From assembly GCF_000372365.1 (NCBI RefSeq), contig NZ_AQUU01000004.1:1-64000 (forward strand): a DNA stretch of 64,000 nucleotides. The letters are read 5' to 3'. The notes beneath the pieces were generated by a model, which was not told the origin of the DNA, did no database searches, and saw only the letters and a list, made by a program, of their open reading frames with translations. This stretch comes from Aggregatibacter actinomycetemcomitans DSM 8324. GTDB lineage: Bacteria; Pseudomonadota; Gammaproteobacteria; Enterobacterales; Pasteurellaceae. A program made the translations under genes and the position numbers. Shown in pieces: positions 27,474-37,334 of the stretch; positions within the stretch are counted from its first letter, which is position 1, and the number at the start of each line of letters is the position of its first letter.

Positions 27474-28514
27474 TTATTTAGTACCGTTAACAGCGATTTC
27501 TACGCGACGGTCATCAGCCAAACAAGCGATAAGCGCTTTACGACCTTTAACTGCGTCGCATTTGTTACCGGTAACCGGATTTGCTTTACCGTGACCGGTA
27601 GCAGAGATGGCTTGTTGAGAAACACCTTTAGATACAAGGTAGTTTGCTACAGTTTCAGCACGTCTTTGAGATAATTTTTGGTTGTAAGCGTCGGAACCGA
27701 TACGGTCTGTATAACCTGCAACTTGAACATTAGCATTGTTCACTTGAGCGATTTCGCCGTAGATGCCATCTAATGTGTTTTGTGCTTGTGGTTTTAAATT
27801 AGCTTTACCGAATGCGAAAGTTACATCAGAGTTCAAACTGAATGTCTTTCTTACAACTTCAGGAGCCGGAGCAGGCGCTACACCTTGACCGAAACGGTAA
27901 GACAAGCCAACTGCTACAGAACCGATGTCCGGTGAATAATCAATTGTACGTGCAGAACGGTCGGCTTTTTCTTCTGCACGGCCTAAGTTACCTACACGGC
28001 TAACCCATTGATATTCTGCTCGTAATGCCAGTTCAGGAAGAATGGCATACTCAACACCACCGGCAAAAACCGGAGATACTTTCAAATTGTGATATCTATC
28101 AGGTTTATTGGCTTGACCAACTTTATAATCACTACGAATTAAAGCGGCACCAACACGTCCATAAACATCTAAGTTGTCCAATACGGGATAACTTGCCTTA
28201 AGGGCTAAAGTTGTACCATGAGCAGTATGTCTAAAGCGTTGAGCACCATTAACTTTAGCCTTAGAACGTCCAAAATATTCATAACCTGCTTCAACAGCGA
28301 AGTTATCTGTAATTTGATAACCACCGAAAACGCCGTAAGCCTCAGAGTTACGATTTATAGAAACTCCTTTCTGTTTAAATTGATTTAATCCGTGATGAGA
28401 CGAAGCCCAACCGGCTTTTGCACCAGCATAGAAAGTGTTTGCTTGTGGTGCTGCCTGTGCTACTGTTGCTGCTGCTAAACCAGCGATAGCTAATGCGATT
28501 GCAGTTCTTTTCAT
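27474..28514 (-). CDS. ompA: OmpA-family outer membrane porin (paralogue 1)
   Basis: Outer-membrane protein of 346 residues. A signal peptide (residues 1-21, ending AQA) precedes an eight-stranded beta-barrel domain starting APQANTFYAGAKAGWASSHH. A Pro/Ala hinge (GVAPAPAPEV) follows, then the periplasmic OmpA/MotB domain with SDVTFAFGKANLKP and the peptidoglycan-binding GYTDRIGSDAYNQKLSQRRA. It corresponds to P5 of H. influenzae, and as there it lies next to ydiJ. A close paralogue is at 46618-47688; the two differ mainly in barrel loops. A long 440-base leader region separates it from ydiJ. Confidence 0.95.
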   Translation of the reverse strand: MKRTAIALAIAGLAAATVAQAAPQANTFYAGAKAGWASSHHGLNQFKQKGVSINRNSEAYGVFGGYQITDNFAVEAGYEYFGRSKAKVNGAQRFRHTAHGTTLALKASYPVLDNLDVYGRVGAALIRSDYKVGQANKPDRYHNLKVSPVFAGGVEYAILPELALRAEYQWVSRVGNLGRAEEKADRSARTIDYSPDIGSVAVGLSYRFGQGVAPAPAPEVVRKTFSLNSDVTFAFGKANLKPQAQNTLDGIYGEIAQVNNANVQVAGYTDRIGSDAYNQKLSQRRAETVANYLVSKGVSQQAISATGHGKANPVTGNKCDAVKGRKALIACLADDRRVEIAVNGTK

Positions 28515-28954
28515 TTTGATGATCCTCTATTAATTTAGTCATCTTTAATTTAAAACAGTATCAGCCGATACAGCTGAAAACCAACACAAGGACTTGTGTT
28601 ACCTGTCATCTTAAACCGTTTAAGTAAAAAAGTGAAATTTTTTACAATTAACGAACTAAGATATTGTTTAATACGAAGTTGAATTCACCCCATATACTTT
28701 TAACAAATACATATCCCTTATGAAATGACTGTTTAAAAGTTCGGACATTATCCTACTAAAAAGCTGAAAATCAAACAACTTAAGTTTTTTTGATTATTTT
28801 TTAAACAACCTAACACCTTTCTAGTTCACTAATCAACCAATCTTAAGAATTTATTCAGTAAATTTAATATTTATTTGCCTTTTTCTACTGACAATATTCT
28901 GCATTTGTGTGCTAAGATTCGGTTACTTTCTACCGCTCTAACTAATAAAGCGTC
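28515..28954. other. Divergent ompA-ydiJ intergenic region
   Basis: No gene is visible in these 440 bases. The stretch is AT-rich and contains a short palindrome CTTAAACCGTTTAAG near 28611 and several A/T runs. Strong ompA genes commonly have long 5' leaders that small RNAs target, so much of it could be ompA leader. I cannot assign promoters with confidence. Confidence 0.5.
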
Positions 28955-31900
28955 ATGCAAATACTACCTCGTTTAAAAAATGTTCCCCAGTGTTCTCCTT
29001 TGGTTAAAAATTATTTGAATGCTCTGTACCGACAACACTTTGAAGGCGATATTTCGTCTAATTATGCCGATCGTTTGAGCTTAGCCACCGACAACAGCGT
29101 TTATCAGCAACTGCCACAAGCCATTTTGTTCCCTAAAACCGTCGCCGATGTGGTACGTCTGACCAAATTGGCGCAACAGGAAAAATACCTTCCGCTGACC
29201 TTTACCCCCCGCGGCGGTGGCACAGGAACCAATGGGCAATCCATCAATAACAATATTATTGTGGACTTATCCCGCCACATGACGAAGATTTTAGAATTAA
29301 ACGTCAAAGAACGTTGGGTGCGCGTGCAAGCAGGCGTGGTGAAAGATCAGCTTAATCAGTTCCTCAAACCGCACGGTTTATTTTTCTCGCCGGAGCTTTC
29401 CACCAGCAACCGTGCCACTTTGGGCGGCATGATCAATACGGATGCTTCCGGGCAAGGTTCCTTGCAATACGGTAAAACCTCCGACCATGTTTTGGGCTTG
29501 CGCGCCGTATTAATGAACGGCGAAATTCTGGACACAAGTGCGGTCAAATCTGATGACGTTTTTCATGCGATAGAAGAAAGTCATTTATCTGCCAACGGGA
29601 AAAAAATCCATCAGGAAATTTTCCAACGTTGCAAAGAAAACCGTGAACAAATCATTAATGATTTACCGCAATTGAACCGTTTTCTCACCGGTTACGATTT
29701 GAAGAATGTTTTTAACGATGATTTAAGCGAATTCAATTTAACCCGCATTCTCACCGGCTCGGAAGGTTCCCTCGCCTTTATTTGTGAAGCAGTGCTGGAT
29801 TTAACGCCGATTCCGCAATATCGTACCTTAATTAACATTAAATACAGTTCCTTTGACGCGGCGTTGCGTAATGCGCCGTTTATGGTGAAAGCCAATGCCC
29901 TTTCCGTGGAAACCGTGGATTCCAAGGTGTTGAATCTGGCGAAGCAGGACATTATTTGGCACTCGGTGAAAGCACTCTTAACAGAAGAAGAGCAAAATCC
30001 GATTCTCGGCTTAAATATAGTGGAATATGCCGGCAATAACCAGGCGTTCATTGAAAATCAAGTGTCTCAATTATGTGCGACATTAGATCAAAAAATCGCC
30101 AACGGACAGGATCATATCATCGGCTATCAAGTATGTTCCGATTTACCTTCTATTGAACGAATTTACGCCATGCGCAAAAAAGCTGTGGGCTTGTTGGGTA
30201 ATGCCAAAGGCGCGGCGAAACCTATTCCTTTTGTGGAAGACACCTGCGTGCCGCCGGAAAATTTAGCGGACTATATTAGTGAATTCCGCGCCTTGTTGGA
30301 CAGCCATAAGCTGCAATACGGTATGTTCGGACACGTGGACGCGGGCGTGTTACACGTACGCCCGGCGTTAGATTTATGCGCTCCGGAACAGGTGAAACTG
30401 TTCAAACGGATTTCCGACCAAGTGGCGGACTTAACCCGCAAATACGGCGGTTTAATTTGGGGTGAACACGGCAAAGGTATGCGTTCGCAATACGGTGAAA
30501 AATTCTTCACGCCGGCATTATGGCGCGAGCTCCGTTACATCAAATTCCTGTTCGATCCGCAAAACCGCTTAAATCCGGGGAAAATTTGCACCCCGCTGGA
30601 CAGCGAGCAGGAACTCTACTCTATTTTATCGCCGATGCCCGCCGATTTGGATCGCCAGATTCCTATTCAAATGAAACAGGAATTTATCGGCGCCATGAAT
30701 TGTAACGGCAACGGCTTATGCTTTAACTTTGACGTGCACAGCGCTATGTGCCCGTCCATGAAAGTGAGCAAAAACCGTATTTTTTCACCGAAAGGACGCG
30801 CCGCGATGATTCGCGAATGGTTACGTTTGTTGGCGAATGAACAAATTCGCTCGGAACAGCTAAATTTCAAACAATCTAACGTGAAGCTCACGGATTTTGT
30901 GAAAAAAATTCAAAACAGCCGCAAAAAATGCCGTGGTGAATATGATTTTTCCCATGAAGTGAAAGCCGCCATGGACACTTGCCTTGCCTGCAAAGCCTGC
31001 GCCAGTCAATGTCCGATTAAAATCGACGTGCCGAGCTTCCGTTCCAAATTCTTCCATTTGTATCACCAACGCTACTTGCGCCCGATAAAAGATTATGTGG
31101 TGTCCAATGTAGAATTTATTGCGCCGCTGATGGCAAAACAGGCGAAATTCTTCAATTATTTTACCACGGCAAAAGTGAGCCAAAAGGCGGCGGAAAAATA
31201 TTTAGGCATGACGGATTTGCCGTTGTTGTCCACGCCGAATTTGCAGCAGCAACTCATTCAAATCGGACATAAAAATGATTCCTTGGAAACACTGGAACGC
31301 CTAAGTGCGGTGGAAAAACAAAATGTTTTACTCATCGTGCAGGATCCTTTTACCTCTTATTATGATGCCAAAGTGGTTGCCGATTTTGTGGCGCTGACCG
31401 AAAAATTAGGCTTTAAAGCAGTGTTATTGCCATTCAAACCGAATGGTAAAGCACAACACATTAAAGGCTTTTTAACCCGTTTTGCGAAAACCGCGAAAAA
31501 TCAGGCGGACTTTCTTAATCGCATGGCGAAGCTAGGCTTGCCATTGGTAGGCGTGGATCCGGCAATTGTGTTGTCTTATCGCGATGAGTATAAAGAAATC
31601 CTAGGGACAGAACGGGGGGATTTCCATGTACTAACCGCACACGAATGGCTAAAACAACAGCTTGATAACGGCACGTTGTTGCAGCACATGAAAAACGCCG
31701 GAAAAAATGACCGCACTTTTGAGCCGCATCAGTGGTATTTATTCCCGCATTGCACGGAAATCACCGCAATGCCGAACAGCGCAAAAGAATGGCAGCAAAT
31801 TTTTGCCGCGTTCACTCAACAATTACAGGTTGAAAGCGTGGGTTGTTGCGGTATGGCGGGCACTTTCGGGCATGAAACCCAACACATCGACATGTCGAAA

Positions 31901-32053
31901 GCTATTTATGTATCTTCGTGGGAGCAAAAACTGCAAAATAGAAAACATGACTATTGTTTGGCCACCGGTTATTCCTGCCGCAGTCAAGTTAAGCGTTTCG
32001 CCCATTATCAACCAAAACATCCCGTGCAAGCCCTATTAACTTTATTTAAATAA
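28955..32053 (+). CDS. ydiJ: FAD-linked D-2-hydroxyglutarate dehydrogenase-type oxidoreductase with Fe-S domain
   Basis: Membrane-associated flavoprotein of 1032 residues, homologous to YdiJ/HI1163. An N-terminal FAD-binding region (TFTPRGGGTGTNGQ and STSNRATLGGMINTDASGQG) is followed by an FAD-oxidase C-terminal region (YGMFGHVDAGVLHVRPAL and NPGKICTP). A ferredoxin-like 4Fe-4S motif CLACKACASQC lies near residue 676, and a late CCG-type segment (CCGMAGTFGHE) near residue 960. YdiJ oxidises D-2-hydroxyglutarate and passes electrons to the respiratory chain; the substrate here is assumed from the family. The thioesterase gene follows after nine bases. Confidence 0.9.
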   Translation: MQILPRLKNVPQCSPLVKNYLNALYRQHFEGDISSNYADRLSLATDNSVYQQLPQAILFPKTVADVVRLTKLAQQEKYLPLTFTPRGGGTGTNGQSINNNIIVDLSRHMTKILELNVKERWVRVQAGVVKDQLNQFLKPHGLFFSPELSTSNRATLGGMINTDASGQGSLQYGKTSDHVLGLRAVLMNGEILDTSAVKSDDVFHAIEESHLSANGKKIHQEIFQRCKENREQIINDLPQLNRFLTGYDLKNVFNDDLSEFNLTRILTGSEGSLAFICEAVLDLTPIPQYRTLINIKYSSFDAALRNAPFMVKANALSVETVDSKVLNLAKQDIIWHSVKALLTEEEQNPILGLNIVEYAGNNQAFIENQVSQLCATLDQKIANGQDHIIGYQVCSDLPSIERIYAMRKKAVGLLGNAKGAAKPIPFVEDTCVPPENLADYISEFRALLDSHKLQYGMFGHVDAGVLHVRPALDLCAPEQVKLFKRISDQVADLTRKYGGLIWGEHGKGMRSQYGEKFFTPALWRELRYIKFLFDPQNRLNPGKICTPLDSEQELYSILSPMPADLDRQIPIQMKQEFIGAMNCNGNGLCFNFDVHSAMCPSMKVSKNRIFSPKGRAAMIREWLRLLANEQIRSEQLNFKQSNVKLTDFVKKIQNSRKKCRGEYDFSHEVKAAMDTCLACKACASQCPIKIDVPSFRSKFFHLYHQRYLRPIKDYVVSNVEFIAPLMAKQAKFFNYFTTAKVSQKAAEKYLGMTDLPLLSTPNLQQQLIQIGHKNDSLETLERLSAVEKQNVLLIVQDPFTSYYDAKVVADFVALTEKLGFKAVLLPFKPNGKAQHIKGFLTRFAKTAKNQADFLNRMAKLGLPLVGVDPAIVLSYRDEYKEILGTERGDFHVLTAHEWLKQQLDNGTLLQHMKNAGKNDRTFEPHQWYLFPHCTEITAMPNSAKEWQQIFAAFTQQLQVESVGCCGMAGTFGHETQHIDMSKAIYVSSWEQKLQNRKHDYCLATGYSCRSQVKRFAHYQPKHPVQALLTLFK

Positions 32054-32062
32054 TGAGATCCC

Positions 32063-32485
32063 ATGAGCATCTGGAAAAAAAATCTTACGTTGGAACAACT
32101 GAATGCGTTTTGTAAAAACTGCGCAGTAGAACATTTAGGCATTGAATTTATCGCCAAAGGTGATGATTGGCTGGAAGCACGAATGCCGGTAGATCGACGC
32201 ACCACGCAACCCATGGGGTTATTGCACGGTGGCATTTCTGCGGCATTGGCGGAAACTATCGCTTCAACAGCCGGGTTTTGTTGTGTGGCGGAAAATCAGG
32301 TGGTGGTCGGGCTGGAAATTAACGCCAATCACTTGCGCGCCGTGCGTCAAGGCAATGTGTATGCCAAAACCACGCCCATTCACTTGGGCAAAAATGTGCA
32401 GGTTTGGCAAATTGACATTCGTGACGAGCAAGATAAACTATGCTGCGTTTCACGTTTAACTCTTTCTGTAATCACTCATGAATAA
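32063..32485 (+). CDS. menI: Hotdog-fold acyl-CoA thioesterase (MenI/YdiI type)
   Basis: Cytoplasmic thioesterase of 140 residues. The hotdog motif [19 protein letters not shown] contains the catalytic glutamate, and [19 protein letters not shown] is the conserved strand. Homologues hydrolyse 1,4-dihydroxy-2-naphthoyl-CoA in menaquinone synthesis and several other acyl-CoAs. It sits between ydiJ and hemH, as in H. influenzae (HI1161), and overlaps hemH by eight bases. The gene symbol assumes that the E. coli function is conserved. Confidence 0.87.
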   Translation: MSIWKKNLTLEQLNAFCKNCAVEHLGIEFIAKGDDWLEARMPVDRRTTQPMGLLHGGISAALAETIASTAGFCCVAENQVVVGLEINANHLRAVRQGNVYAKTTPIHLGKNVQVWQIDIRDEQDKLCCVSRLTLSVITHE

Positions 32486-33542
32486 AGCAGCAAAAATCGG
32501 CGTCATCCTTGCCAATTTAGGTACACCGGACTCGCCTAATCCTAAGGATATTTCCCGCTACTTATGGCAATTTTTAACGGATCCGCGCGTAGTAGATTTG
32601 CCACGCTATAAATGGTTTCCGCTGCTCAAAGCCATTATTTTGCCTTTGCGCTCTAAACGTATTGCAAAAAACTACCGTGCCATTTGGACCAAACAAGGTT
32701 CGCCGCTACTTGCCATAACTCAACAACAGAAAGAAGCGTTAGCGATTTTTCTGCAACAACAAAACCTTAATATGGAAATCGAAATCGGCATGACTTACGG
32801 CAATCCGTCAATACCCGACGCGGTACAAAAATTAATAGATAAAAAAGTGGATCACATTATTGTATTGCCGCTTTATCCGCAATACAGTAGCACCACCACA
32901 GGCGCTGTGTTTGACTCCTTCGCTACGGCGCTGAAACAACAGCGTGGCATCGTGCCGTTCGATTTCATTCATTCTTATCAATTAAACCAAGATTATATTA
33001 CAGCCCTGATTGAATCCTGCAAAGTGCGGTTGAAATCCGAAGAGTTTTTACTGTTCTCTTTCCATGGTATTCCGTTGCGTTACGAAAACACCGGCGATTA
33101 TTACCGCACCCACTGTCAACAAACTGCCGCTGCTGTGGCGCAAGGCTTGGGTTTAAATGAAAAGCAGTGGGGGGTTACTTTCCAATCCCGTTTCGGTAAA
33201 GAAGAATGGTTGCAGCCTTACACCGACGATTTTCTCGCCGGTGCGGCACAACAAGGCATCAAAAATATTGCCGTACTCTGCCCGGGCTTTGCCGCCGATT
33301 GTTTGGAAACCTTGGAAGAAATCGCCGAAGAAAACCGCGAACTATTTTTAGCCAACGGCGGACAAAGCTATCACTACATCCCGGCGCTCAATGCCGAACC
33401 GGCGCATATCGAAGCGCTTGGTAAACTATTACTGAATATGATCGGCAAAATGAAATGCAATAATTGCAATGTGCCGAATATCAACGAAGTTCCGATCATT
33501 GAAGTGCAAACTTCAGGTCAATTAAGCAGCCGTTGCCATTAA
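32478..33542 (+). CDS. hemH: Ferrochelatase with a cysteine-containing C-terminal tail
   Basis: Inserts ferrous iron into protoporphyrin IX, the last step of haem synthesis. [16 protein letters not shown] starts the protein; the catalytic histidine lies in [17 protein letters not shown], and the conserved glutamate region is [14 protein letters not shown]. At 354 residues it is about 30 longer than E. coli HemH, which ends near [17 protein letters not shown]. The extra tail has a CNNC pair and a final CH. Some ferrochelatases hold a 2Fe-2S cluster with C-terminal cysteines, but the spacing here does not match the animal pattern exactly. It is coupled to menI by overlap. Confidence 0.95.
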   Translation: MNKAAKIGVILANLGTPDSPNPKDISRYLWQFLTDPRVVDLPRYKWFPLLKAIILPLRSKRIAKNYRAIWTKQGSPLLAITQQQKEALAIFLQQQNLNMEIEIGMTYGNPSIPDAVQKLIDKKVDHIIVLPLYPQYSSTTTGAVFDSFATALKQQRGIVPFDFIHSYQLNQDYITALIESCKVRLKSEEFLLFSFHGIPLRYENTGDYYRTHCQQTAAAVAQGLGLNEKQWGVTFQSRFGKEEWLQPYTDDFLAGAAQQGIKNIAVLCPGFAADCLETLEEIAEENRELFLANGGQSYHYIPALNAEPAHIEALGKLLLNMIGKMKCNNCNVPNINEVPIIEVQTSGQLSSRCH

Positions 33543-33582
33543 TGGCCGGTATTATATTTTTAATTCAATTTAGGAGAAAATT

Positions 33583-34083
33583 ATGAGTAAAGTCACTTTA
33601 ACAGGCACCCCTATTGATGTTGCCGGCACTTTTCCTGCAACAGATACGCAAATCGCCGATTTCACTTTAGTCAACAATGAATTGGCAGATGTGGCACTTA
33701 ATAGCTTTGCCGGTAAACGCAAAGTCTTAAATATTTTCCCAAGTATCGACACCGGTGTTTGCGCCACATCGGTACGCAAATTCAATGAAAAAGCGGCAAA
33801 TTTGGCAAATACCGTAGTGCTTTGCATTTCCGCCGATTTACCGTTCGCCCAAGCCCGGTTCTGTGGCGCGGAAGGCATTGAAAATGTCAAAACCCTTTCC
33901 ACCTTCCGTAACCACGCCCTACACAACACCTTAGGCGTTGACATCACCTCCGGTCCGCTTGCCGGCTTAACGGCACGCGCGGTTATTGTGTTGGATGAAA
34001 ACAACAACGTGTTACACAGCGAGTTAGTTTCTGAAATTAAGAATGAACCCAATTACGACACGGCACTTGCGGTATTAGCATAG
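33583..34083 (+). CDS. tpx: Thiol peroxidase (2-Cys, Tpx type)
   Basis: Atypical 2-Cys peroxiredoxin that reduces hydrogen peroxide and alkyl peroxides. The peroxidatic cysteine lies in [16 protein letters not shown] (about residue 61), and the resolving cysteine in [13 protein letters not shown] (about residue 94). Its 166 residues are the normal length. AGGAG precedes the ATG, and a perfect uptake-signal terminator follows. It is expected in the cytoplasm or periplasm depending on species; no signal peptide is seen here. Confidence 0.95.
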   Translation: MSKVTLTGTPIDVAGTFPATDTQIADFTLVNNELADVALNSFAGKRKVLNIFPSIDTGVCATSVRKFNEKAANLANTVVLCISADLPFAQARFCGAEGIENVKTLSTFRNHALHNTLGVDITSGPLAGLTARAVIVLDENNNVLHSELVSEIKNEPNYDTALAVLA

Positions 34084-34093
34084 TTGATCACAT

Positions 34094-34152
34094 AAAAGTG
34101 CGGTAGATTTTTTCGGTGTTTTAAAAACACGTGGAAAATCTACCGCACTTTT
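34094..34152. terminator. Extended inverted uptake-signal terminator after tpx
   Basis: AAAAGTGCGGTAGATTTT and its perfect reverse complement AAAATCTACCGCACTTTT form an 18-base stem that includes two uptake signals, around a 23-base loop, followed by TTTTTG. The extended complementarity beyond the nine-base signal shows selection as a hairpin. Confidence 0.85.
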
Positions 34153-34155
34153 TTT

Positions 34156-34283
34156 GTAGGATGGGATTTATCCCACCTTGATAGCGCACGTTTTACGGAA
34201 CGCATCGATCGCCTATTGATATACAAAAACTCACCGCTCCGCCATCGGAAGATTTTTAAAATGGTGTGATTCCCACCCTACCA
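34156..34283. repeat. Composite dispersed repeat with inverted ends, TTGATAGCGCACG copy 3
   Basis: The ends GTAGGATGGGAT (left) and ATTCCCACCCTAC (right) are near inverted copies. Inside lie a small GGGAT/ATCCC hairpin and a degenerate TTGATAGCGCACG repeat at 34178 related to the copies at 18341 and 19235. The block separates tpx from nagA. It has no coding potential. Confidence 0.6.
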
Positions 34284-34287
34284 TTGA

Positions 34288-35433
34288 TTAATTCACTTTC
34301 CACTCGCCGTTCAGCACGGTGCCAATAACTTCGTAATCATTGGAGAATACGGCGAGGTTGGCAATTTTGCCGGTTTCCACTGAACCTAAACGATCGTCCA
34401 CGCCAATAGCGCGTGCTGGGTAAAGGTTACTCATGCGAACGGCTTCGGCGAGTGGGATTTCCACATATTCCACGGCGTTTTTAATAGATTCCATCATGGT
34501 AATGGACGCGCCGGCGATGGTGCCGTTGCCATCGTAGCAACGACCATCTTTCACATAAATGGTTTTACCCACGAAGGTGAAACTTTCCAATTCCGGACCT
34601 GCGCCGGCAGCGGCAAGGGAGTCGGTGACAATACAGAGTTTGTCGCCTTTCACTTTTTTATCAAGGCGCACGTTGCCGAAATTCACATGCACGCCGTCCA
34701 CAATAATGCCGGTGTAAACGTCGGAATCTAACACTGCACCGACCACACCCATAGCGCGTCCGGAACTGATCGGCGACATGGCGTTGTGCAAGTGGGTGGC
34801 GAAGGTGGCACCTTTATGGAACGCCGCTTTTGCCACTTCATAAGTGGCGTTGGAATGCCCGATGGAAACTACGATACCGCTTTTCACAAAGTCCGGAATA
34901 TAATTGGCGGTCGGATTTTCTGCGGCGATGGTGAGTTTGGTGATCACGTCGGCATTTTCACAAAGGAAATCTTTCATTTCCGGTGAAATTTCGCGGATAT
35001 ATTCCGGACGGTGTACACCTTTTTTCTCAACGCTTAAATACGGTCCTTCAATGTGCAGGCCCAGCGCTTGGTTTTTATGCTTGGCTAAATATTCACGCAT
35101 AATTTTAACCGCACTTTTAATGCCTTCATCAGGTGCGGTGATAAAGGTCGGTAAGAAACTGGTGCAGCCCGATTTCAAATTGGTGGTTTGCATGATTTCC
35201 AAGGTTTCTACGCTGGTTTGATCGTTAAACATCACGCCACCGCAGCCGTTAAGTTGCAAATCGATAAACCCTGCGGTGAGGTTATGTCCTTGTAAATCAA
35301 TGGTTTTAATATCGCGTTCCAATTCACTTTGCAGAACCACGGCTTGAATATGTTCGCCTTCAATCACCACGGCATAATCCCGTAGCACCTCATATTTTGT
35401 GTAAATAACAGAGTTTGTTAATGCATATTTCAT
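34288..35433 (-). CDS. nagA: N-acetylglucosamine-6-phosphate deacetylase
   Basis: Cytoplasmic amidohydrolase that converts GlcNAc-6-phosphate to glucosamine-6-phosphate and acetate. The metal ligands are visible in LGLHIEGPYLS, SIGHSNATYEVA and ATHLHNAMSPISSG, and the catalytic aspartate in CIVTDSLAAAG. Its 381 residues match the family. GGGAAGG precedes the ATG. It is the last gene of the sialic acid catabolic operon, downstream of nagB, in the order known from H. influenzae. Confidence 0.96.
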   Translation of the reverse strand: MKYALTNSVIYTKYEVLRDYAVVIEGEHIQAVVLQSELERDIKTIDLQGHNLTAGFIDLQLNGCGGVMFNDQTSVETLEIMQTTNLKSGCTSFLPTFITAPDEGIKSAVKIMREYLAKHKNQALGLHIEGPYLSVEKKGVHRPEYIREISPEMKDFLCENADVITKLTIAAENPTANYIPDFVKSGIVVSIGHSNATYEVAKAAFHKGATFATHLHNAMSPISSGRAMGVVGAVLDSDVYTGIIVDGVHVNFGNVRLDKKVKGDKLCIVTDSLAAAGAGPELESFTFVGKTIYVKDGRCYDGNGTIAGASITMMESIKNAVEYVEIPLAEAVRMSNLYPARAIGVDDRLGSVETGKIANLAVFSNDYEVIGTVLNGEWKVN

Positions 35434-35488
35434 TCTTACCTTCCCAAATTTATCGAAAAAAACAACCGCACTTTCGTGCGGCGTTTAA

Positions 35489-36292
35489 CTATAACACGCT
35501 GTGAATGGCTCTTTCTTCCAATTCGGTGAAATATTTCACGGTTTTCACTTTCAGTTCTTGCAACGCGGCTTCATCCGCCACCAAAATAAAGTGGCGATGT
35601 AATTGCAACGCGCTGACTGTCCAGAGGTGGTTCACCGAACCTTCCACCGCGGCTTGCACCGCAAGAGCTTTTTGATGCCCGATGGCTAAGATCATCACTT
35701 CTTCCGCATCCAATAACGTTGCCACACCGATGGTTAACGCATATTTCGGCACTTTGTTAACATCATTACCAAAGAAGCGGGAATTGGCGATTAAGGTGTC
35801 TTTCGTCAAGGTTTTAATACGGGTGCGGGAACTTAAAGAAGATGCCGGTTCGTTAAAGGCGATATGCCCGTCAACGCCCACACCGCCCATGAATAAATTG
35901 ATTTTGCCATAGGATTTGATTTTTTCTTCGTAACAACGGCATTCTTCATCATGATCTTCCGTATTGCCGTTTAAAATATTGATATTTTGCGGTTGAATAT
36001 CCACATGATTGAAGAAATTGTTATACATAAAGCTGTGATAGCTTTCCGGATGTTCTTTCGGCAAACCGACATATTCATCCATGTTAAATGTCACCACATG
36101 TTTAAAGCTCACTTCGCCCGCTTGGTAAAGTTTAATTAATTCCTGATAGGTTTTTAACGGCGTGCTACCTGTCGGCAAGCCCAATACGAAAGGACGATTT
36201 TCAGTGGGTTTGAATTGATTGATTCGATCCACGATATGACGTGCTGCCCAGCGGCTGACTTGTTGTTCTGTGGTGAGTGGGATAAGACGCAT
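35489..36292 (-). CDS. nagB: Glucosamine-6-phosphate deaminase
   Basis: Isomerises and deaminates glucosamine-6-phosphate to fructose-6-phosphate and ammonia, feeding glycolysis. [16 protein letters not shown] is the phosphate loop; the catalytic region is [20 protein letters not shown], and [14 protein letters not shown] is conserved. It has 267 residues, the standard size. AAGGAATTT precedes the ATG. The upstream gap to nanA holds four consecutive hairpins that could adjust its expression relative to nanA. Confidence 0.96.
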   Translation of the reverse strand: MRLIPLTTEQQVSRWAARHIVDRINQFKPTENRPFVLGLPTGSTPLKTYQELIKLYQAGEVSFKHVVTFNMDEYVGLPKEHPESYHSFMYNNFFNHVDIQPQNINILNGNTEDHDEECRCYEEKIKSYGKINLFMGGVGVDGHIAFNEPASSLSSRTRIKTLTKDTLIANSRFFGNDVNKVPKYALTIGVATLLDAEEVMILAIGHQKALAVQAAVEGSVNHLWTVSALQLHRHFILVADEAALQELKVKTVKYFTELEERAIHSVL

Positions 36293-36315
36293 AGTGAAAT
36301 TCCTTTATTCTATCG

Positions 36316-36426
36316 CCGTGGGTAATAAATTACCCACGGTTATGTATAATTCAGCCCCTTTGGGGCTGTATAGGTTCCCCAAAGGGGAACGACTACGCCT
36401 AACCTAGGGTAACTTTTTACCCTAGG
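36316..36426. repeat. Four consecutive hairpins between nanA and nagB
   Basis: Four perfect stem-loops stand in 111 bases: CCGTGGGTA/TACCCACGG (36316-36339), CAGCCCC/GGGGCTG (36352-36368), GTTCCCC/GGGGAAC (36374-36390) and CCTAGGGT/ACCCTAGG (36403-36426). The cores of hairpins 2 and 3, CCCCTTTGGGG and CCCCAAAGGGG, are exact reverse complements, so they can also pair with each other. None has a long T-run, so they look more like RNA processing or stability elements than terminators. Confidence 0.85.
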
Positions 36427-36446
36427 TCATTGCAGTTTCCATTAAA

Positions 36447-37325
36447 TTATAAATACTTCGCTTTTAATTCTTTCGCTTTAGCGAGTTGTTCCGGTGTGGC
36501 TTTGGCGGTCATCGGTTCACGGCAGTAGCCGGCGTGTACGCCTTCCAATTTCAACAATTCTTTGATGGTTAAATATAAACCGTTCGCCAAAATGCCTTCG
36601 ATTAAATCGTTGGTGACGTGCTGGATTTCAAGCGCTTCTTTGAGTTTGCCCACTTTGGTTAACTCAAAGATTTGACGAGCGCGAATACCGTTCACGTTAA
36701 AGGTTGAACCGATAGCGCCGTCCACCCCTAACGAGGCTGCCGGTAACATCATTTCGTCGAAACCTGCCCAGATTAAGTGGTTCGGATAGGCTTTTTTCAA
36801 ACGTTCCAACAGATAGAAATCGCCTGCGGTGAATTTCACGCCAAGCACTTTCGGGTTTTTGTAAAGTTCGCCGAATTGTTCGATCCCCATGTTCACACCG
36901 GTTAAGAACGGGATGGAATACACGATCATGTTGTTGCCGGTTTCGGCAATGATAGTGTCATAGTAATGTTTGATTTCAGGGAAGCTGAATTTGTAATAGA
37001 ACGGGGTGACCGCAGACAAGCTGTCATAGCCTAATTCGGTGGCGTATTTACCCAACTCAACGGCTTCCTGTAAATTCACGCTACCCACTTGAGCGATTAA
37101 CGCCACTTGGTCTTTGGCTTCATCTTTAGCAATACGGAAGATTTGTTTTTTCTCTTCCGTGGAAAGCATGAAGTTTTCACCGGTGGAGCCGCCCACATAC
37201 AAGCCGTCCACTTTCATTTTGTCGATGTTGTAACGAATAATTTCGCGCAAACCTTTTTCATTCACAGAGCCGTCTTCGTTGAATGATACTAATAATGCAC
37301 TGAAAATTCCTTTTAAATCCCGCAT
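36447..37325 (-). CDS. nanA: N-acetylneuraminate lyase
   Basis: Class I aldolase that splits sialic acid into N-acetylmannosamine and pyruvate. The [10 protein letters not shown] motif, the catalytic tyrosine in [11 protein letters not shown] (about residue 136) and the Schiff-base lysine in [12 protein letters not shown] (about residue 164) are all present. It has 292 residues. AGGAG precedes the ATG. It is followed by hairpins and nagB and preceded by siaR after nine bases, so the genes are co-transcribed. Confidence 0.97.
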   Translation of the reverse strand: MRDLKGIFSALLVSFNEDGSVNEKGLREIIRYNIDKMKVDGLYVGGSTGENFMLSTEEKKQIFRIAKDEAKDQVALIAQVGSVNLQEAVELGKYATELGYDSLSAVTPFYYKFSFPEIKHYYDTIIAETGNNMIVYSIPFLTGVNMGIEQFGELYKNPKVLGVKFTAGDFYLLERLKKAYPNHLIWAGFDEMMLPAASLGVDGAIGSTFNVNGIRARQIFELTKVGKLKEALEIQHVTNDLIEGILANGLYLTIKELLKLEGVHAGYCREPMTAKATPEQLAKAKELKAKYL

Positions 37326-37334
37326 AGTTTTCTC

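Noticed and set aside
36316-36426. CRISPR-like array between nagB and nanA
   Set aside because: The hairpins have different sequences and there are no regular spacers. No CRISPR array or cas gene was seen in the window.
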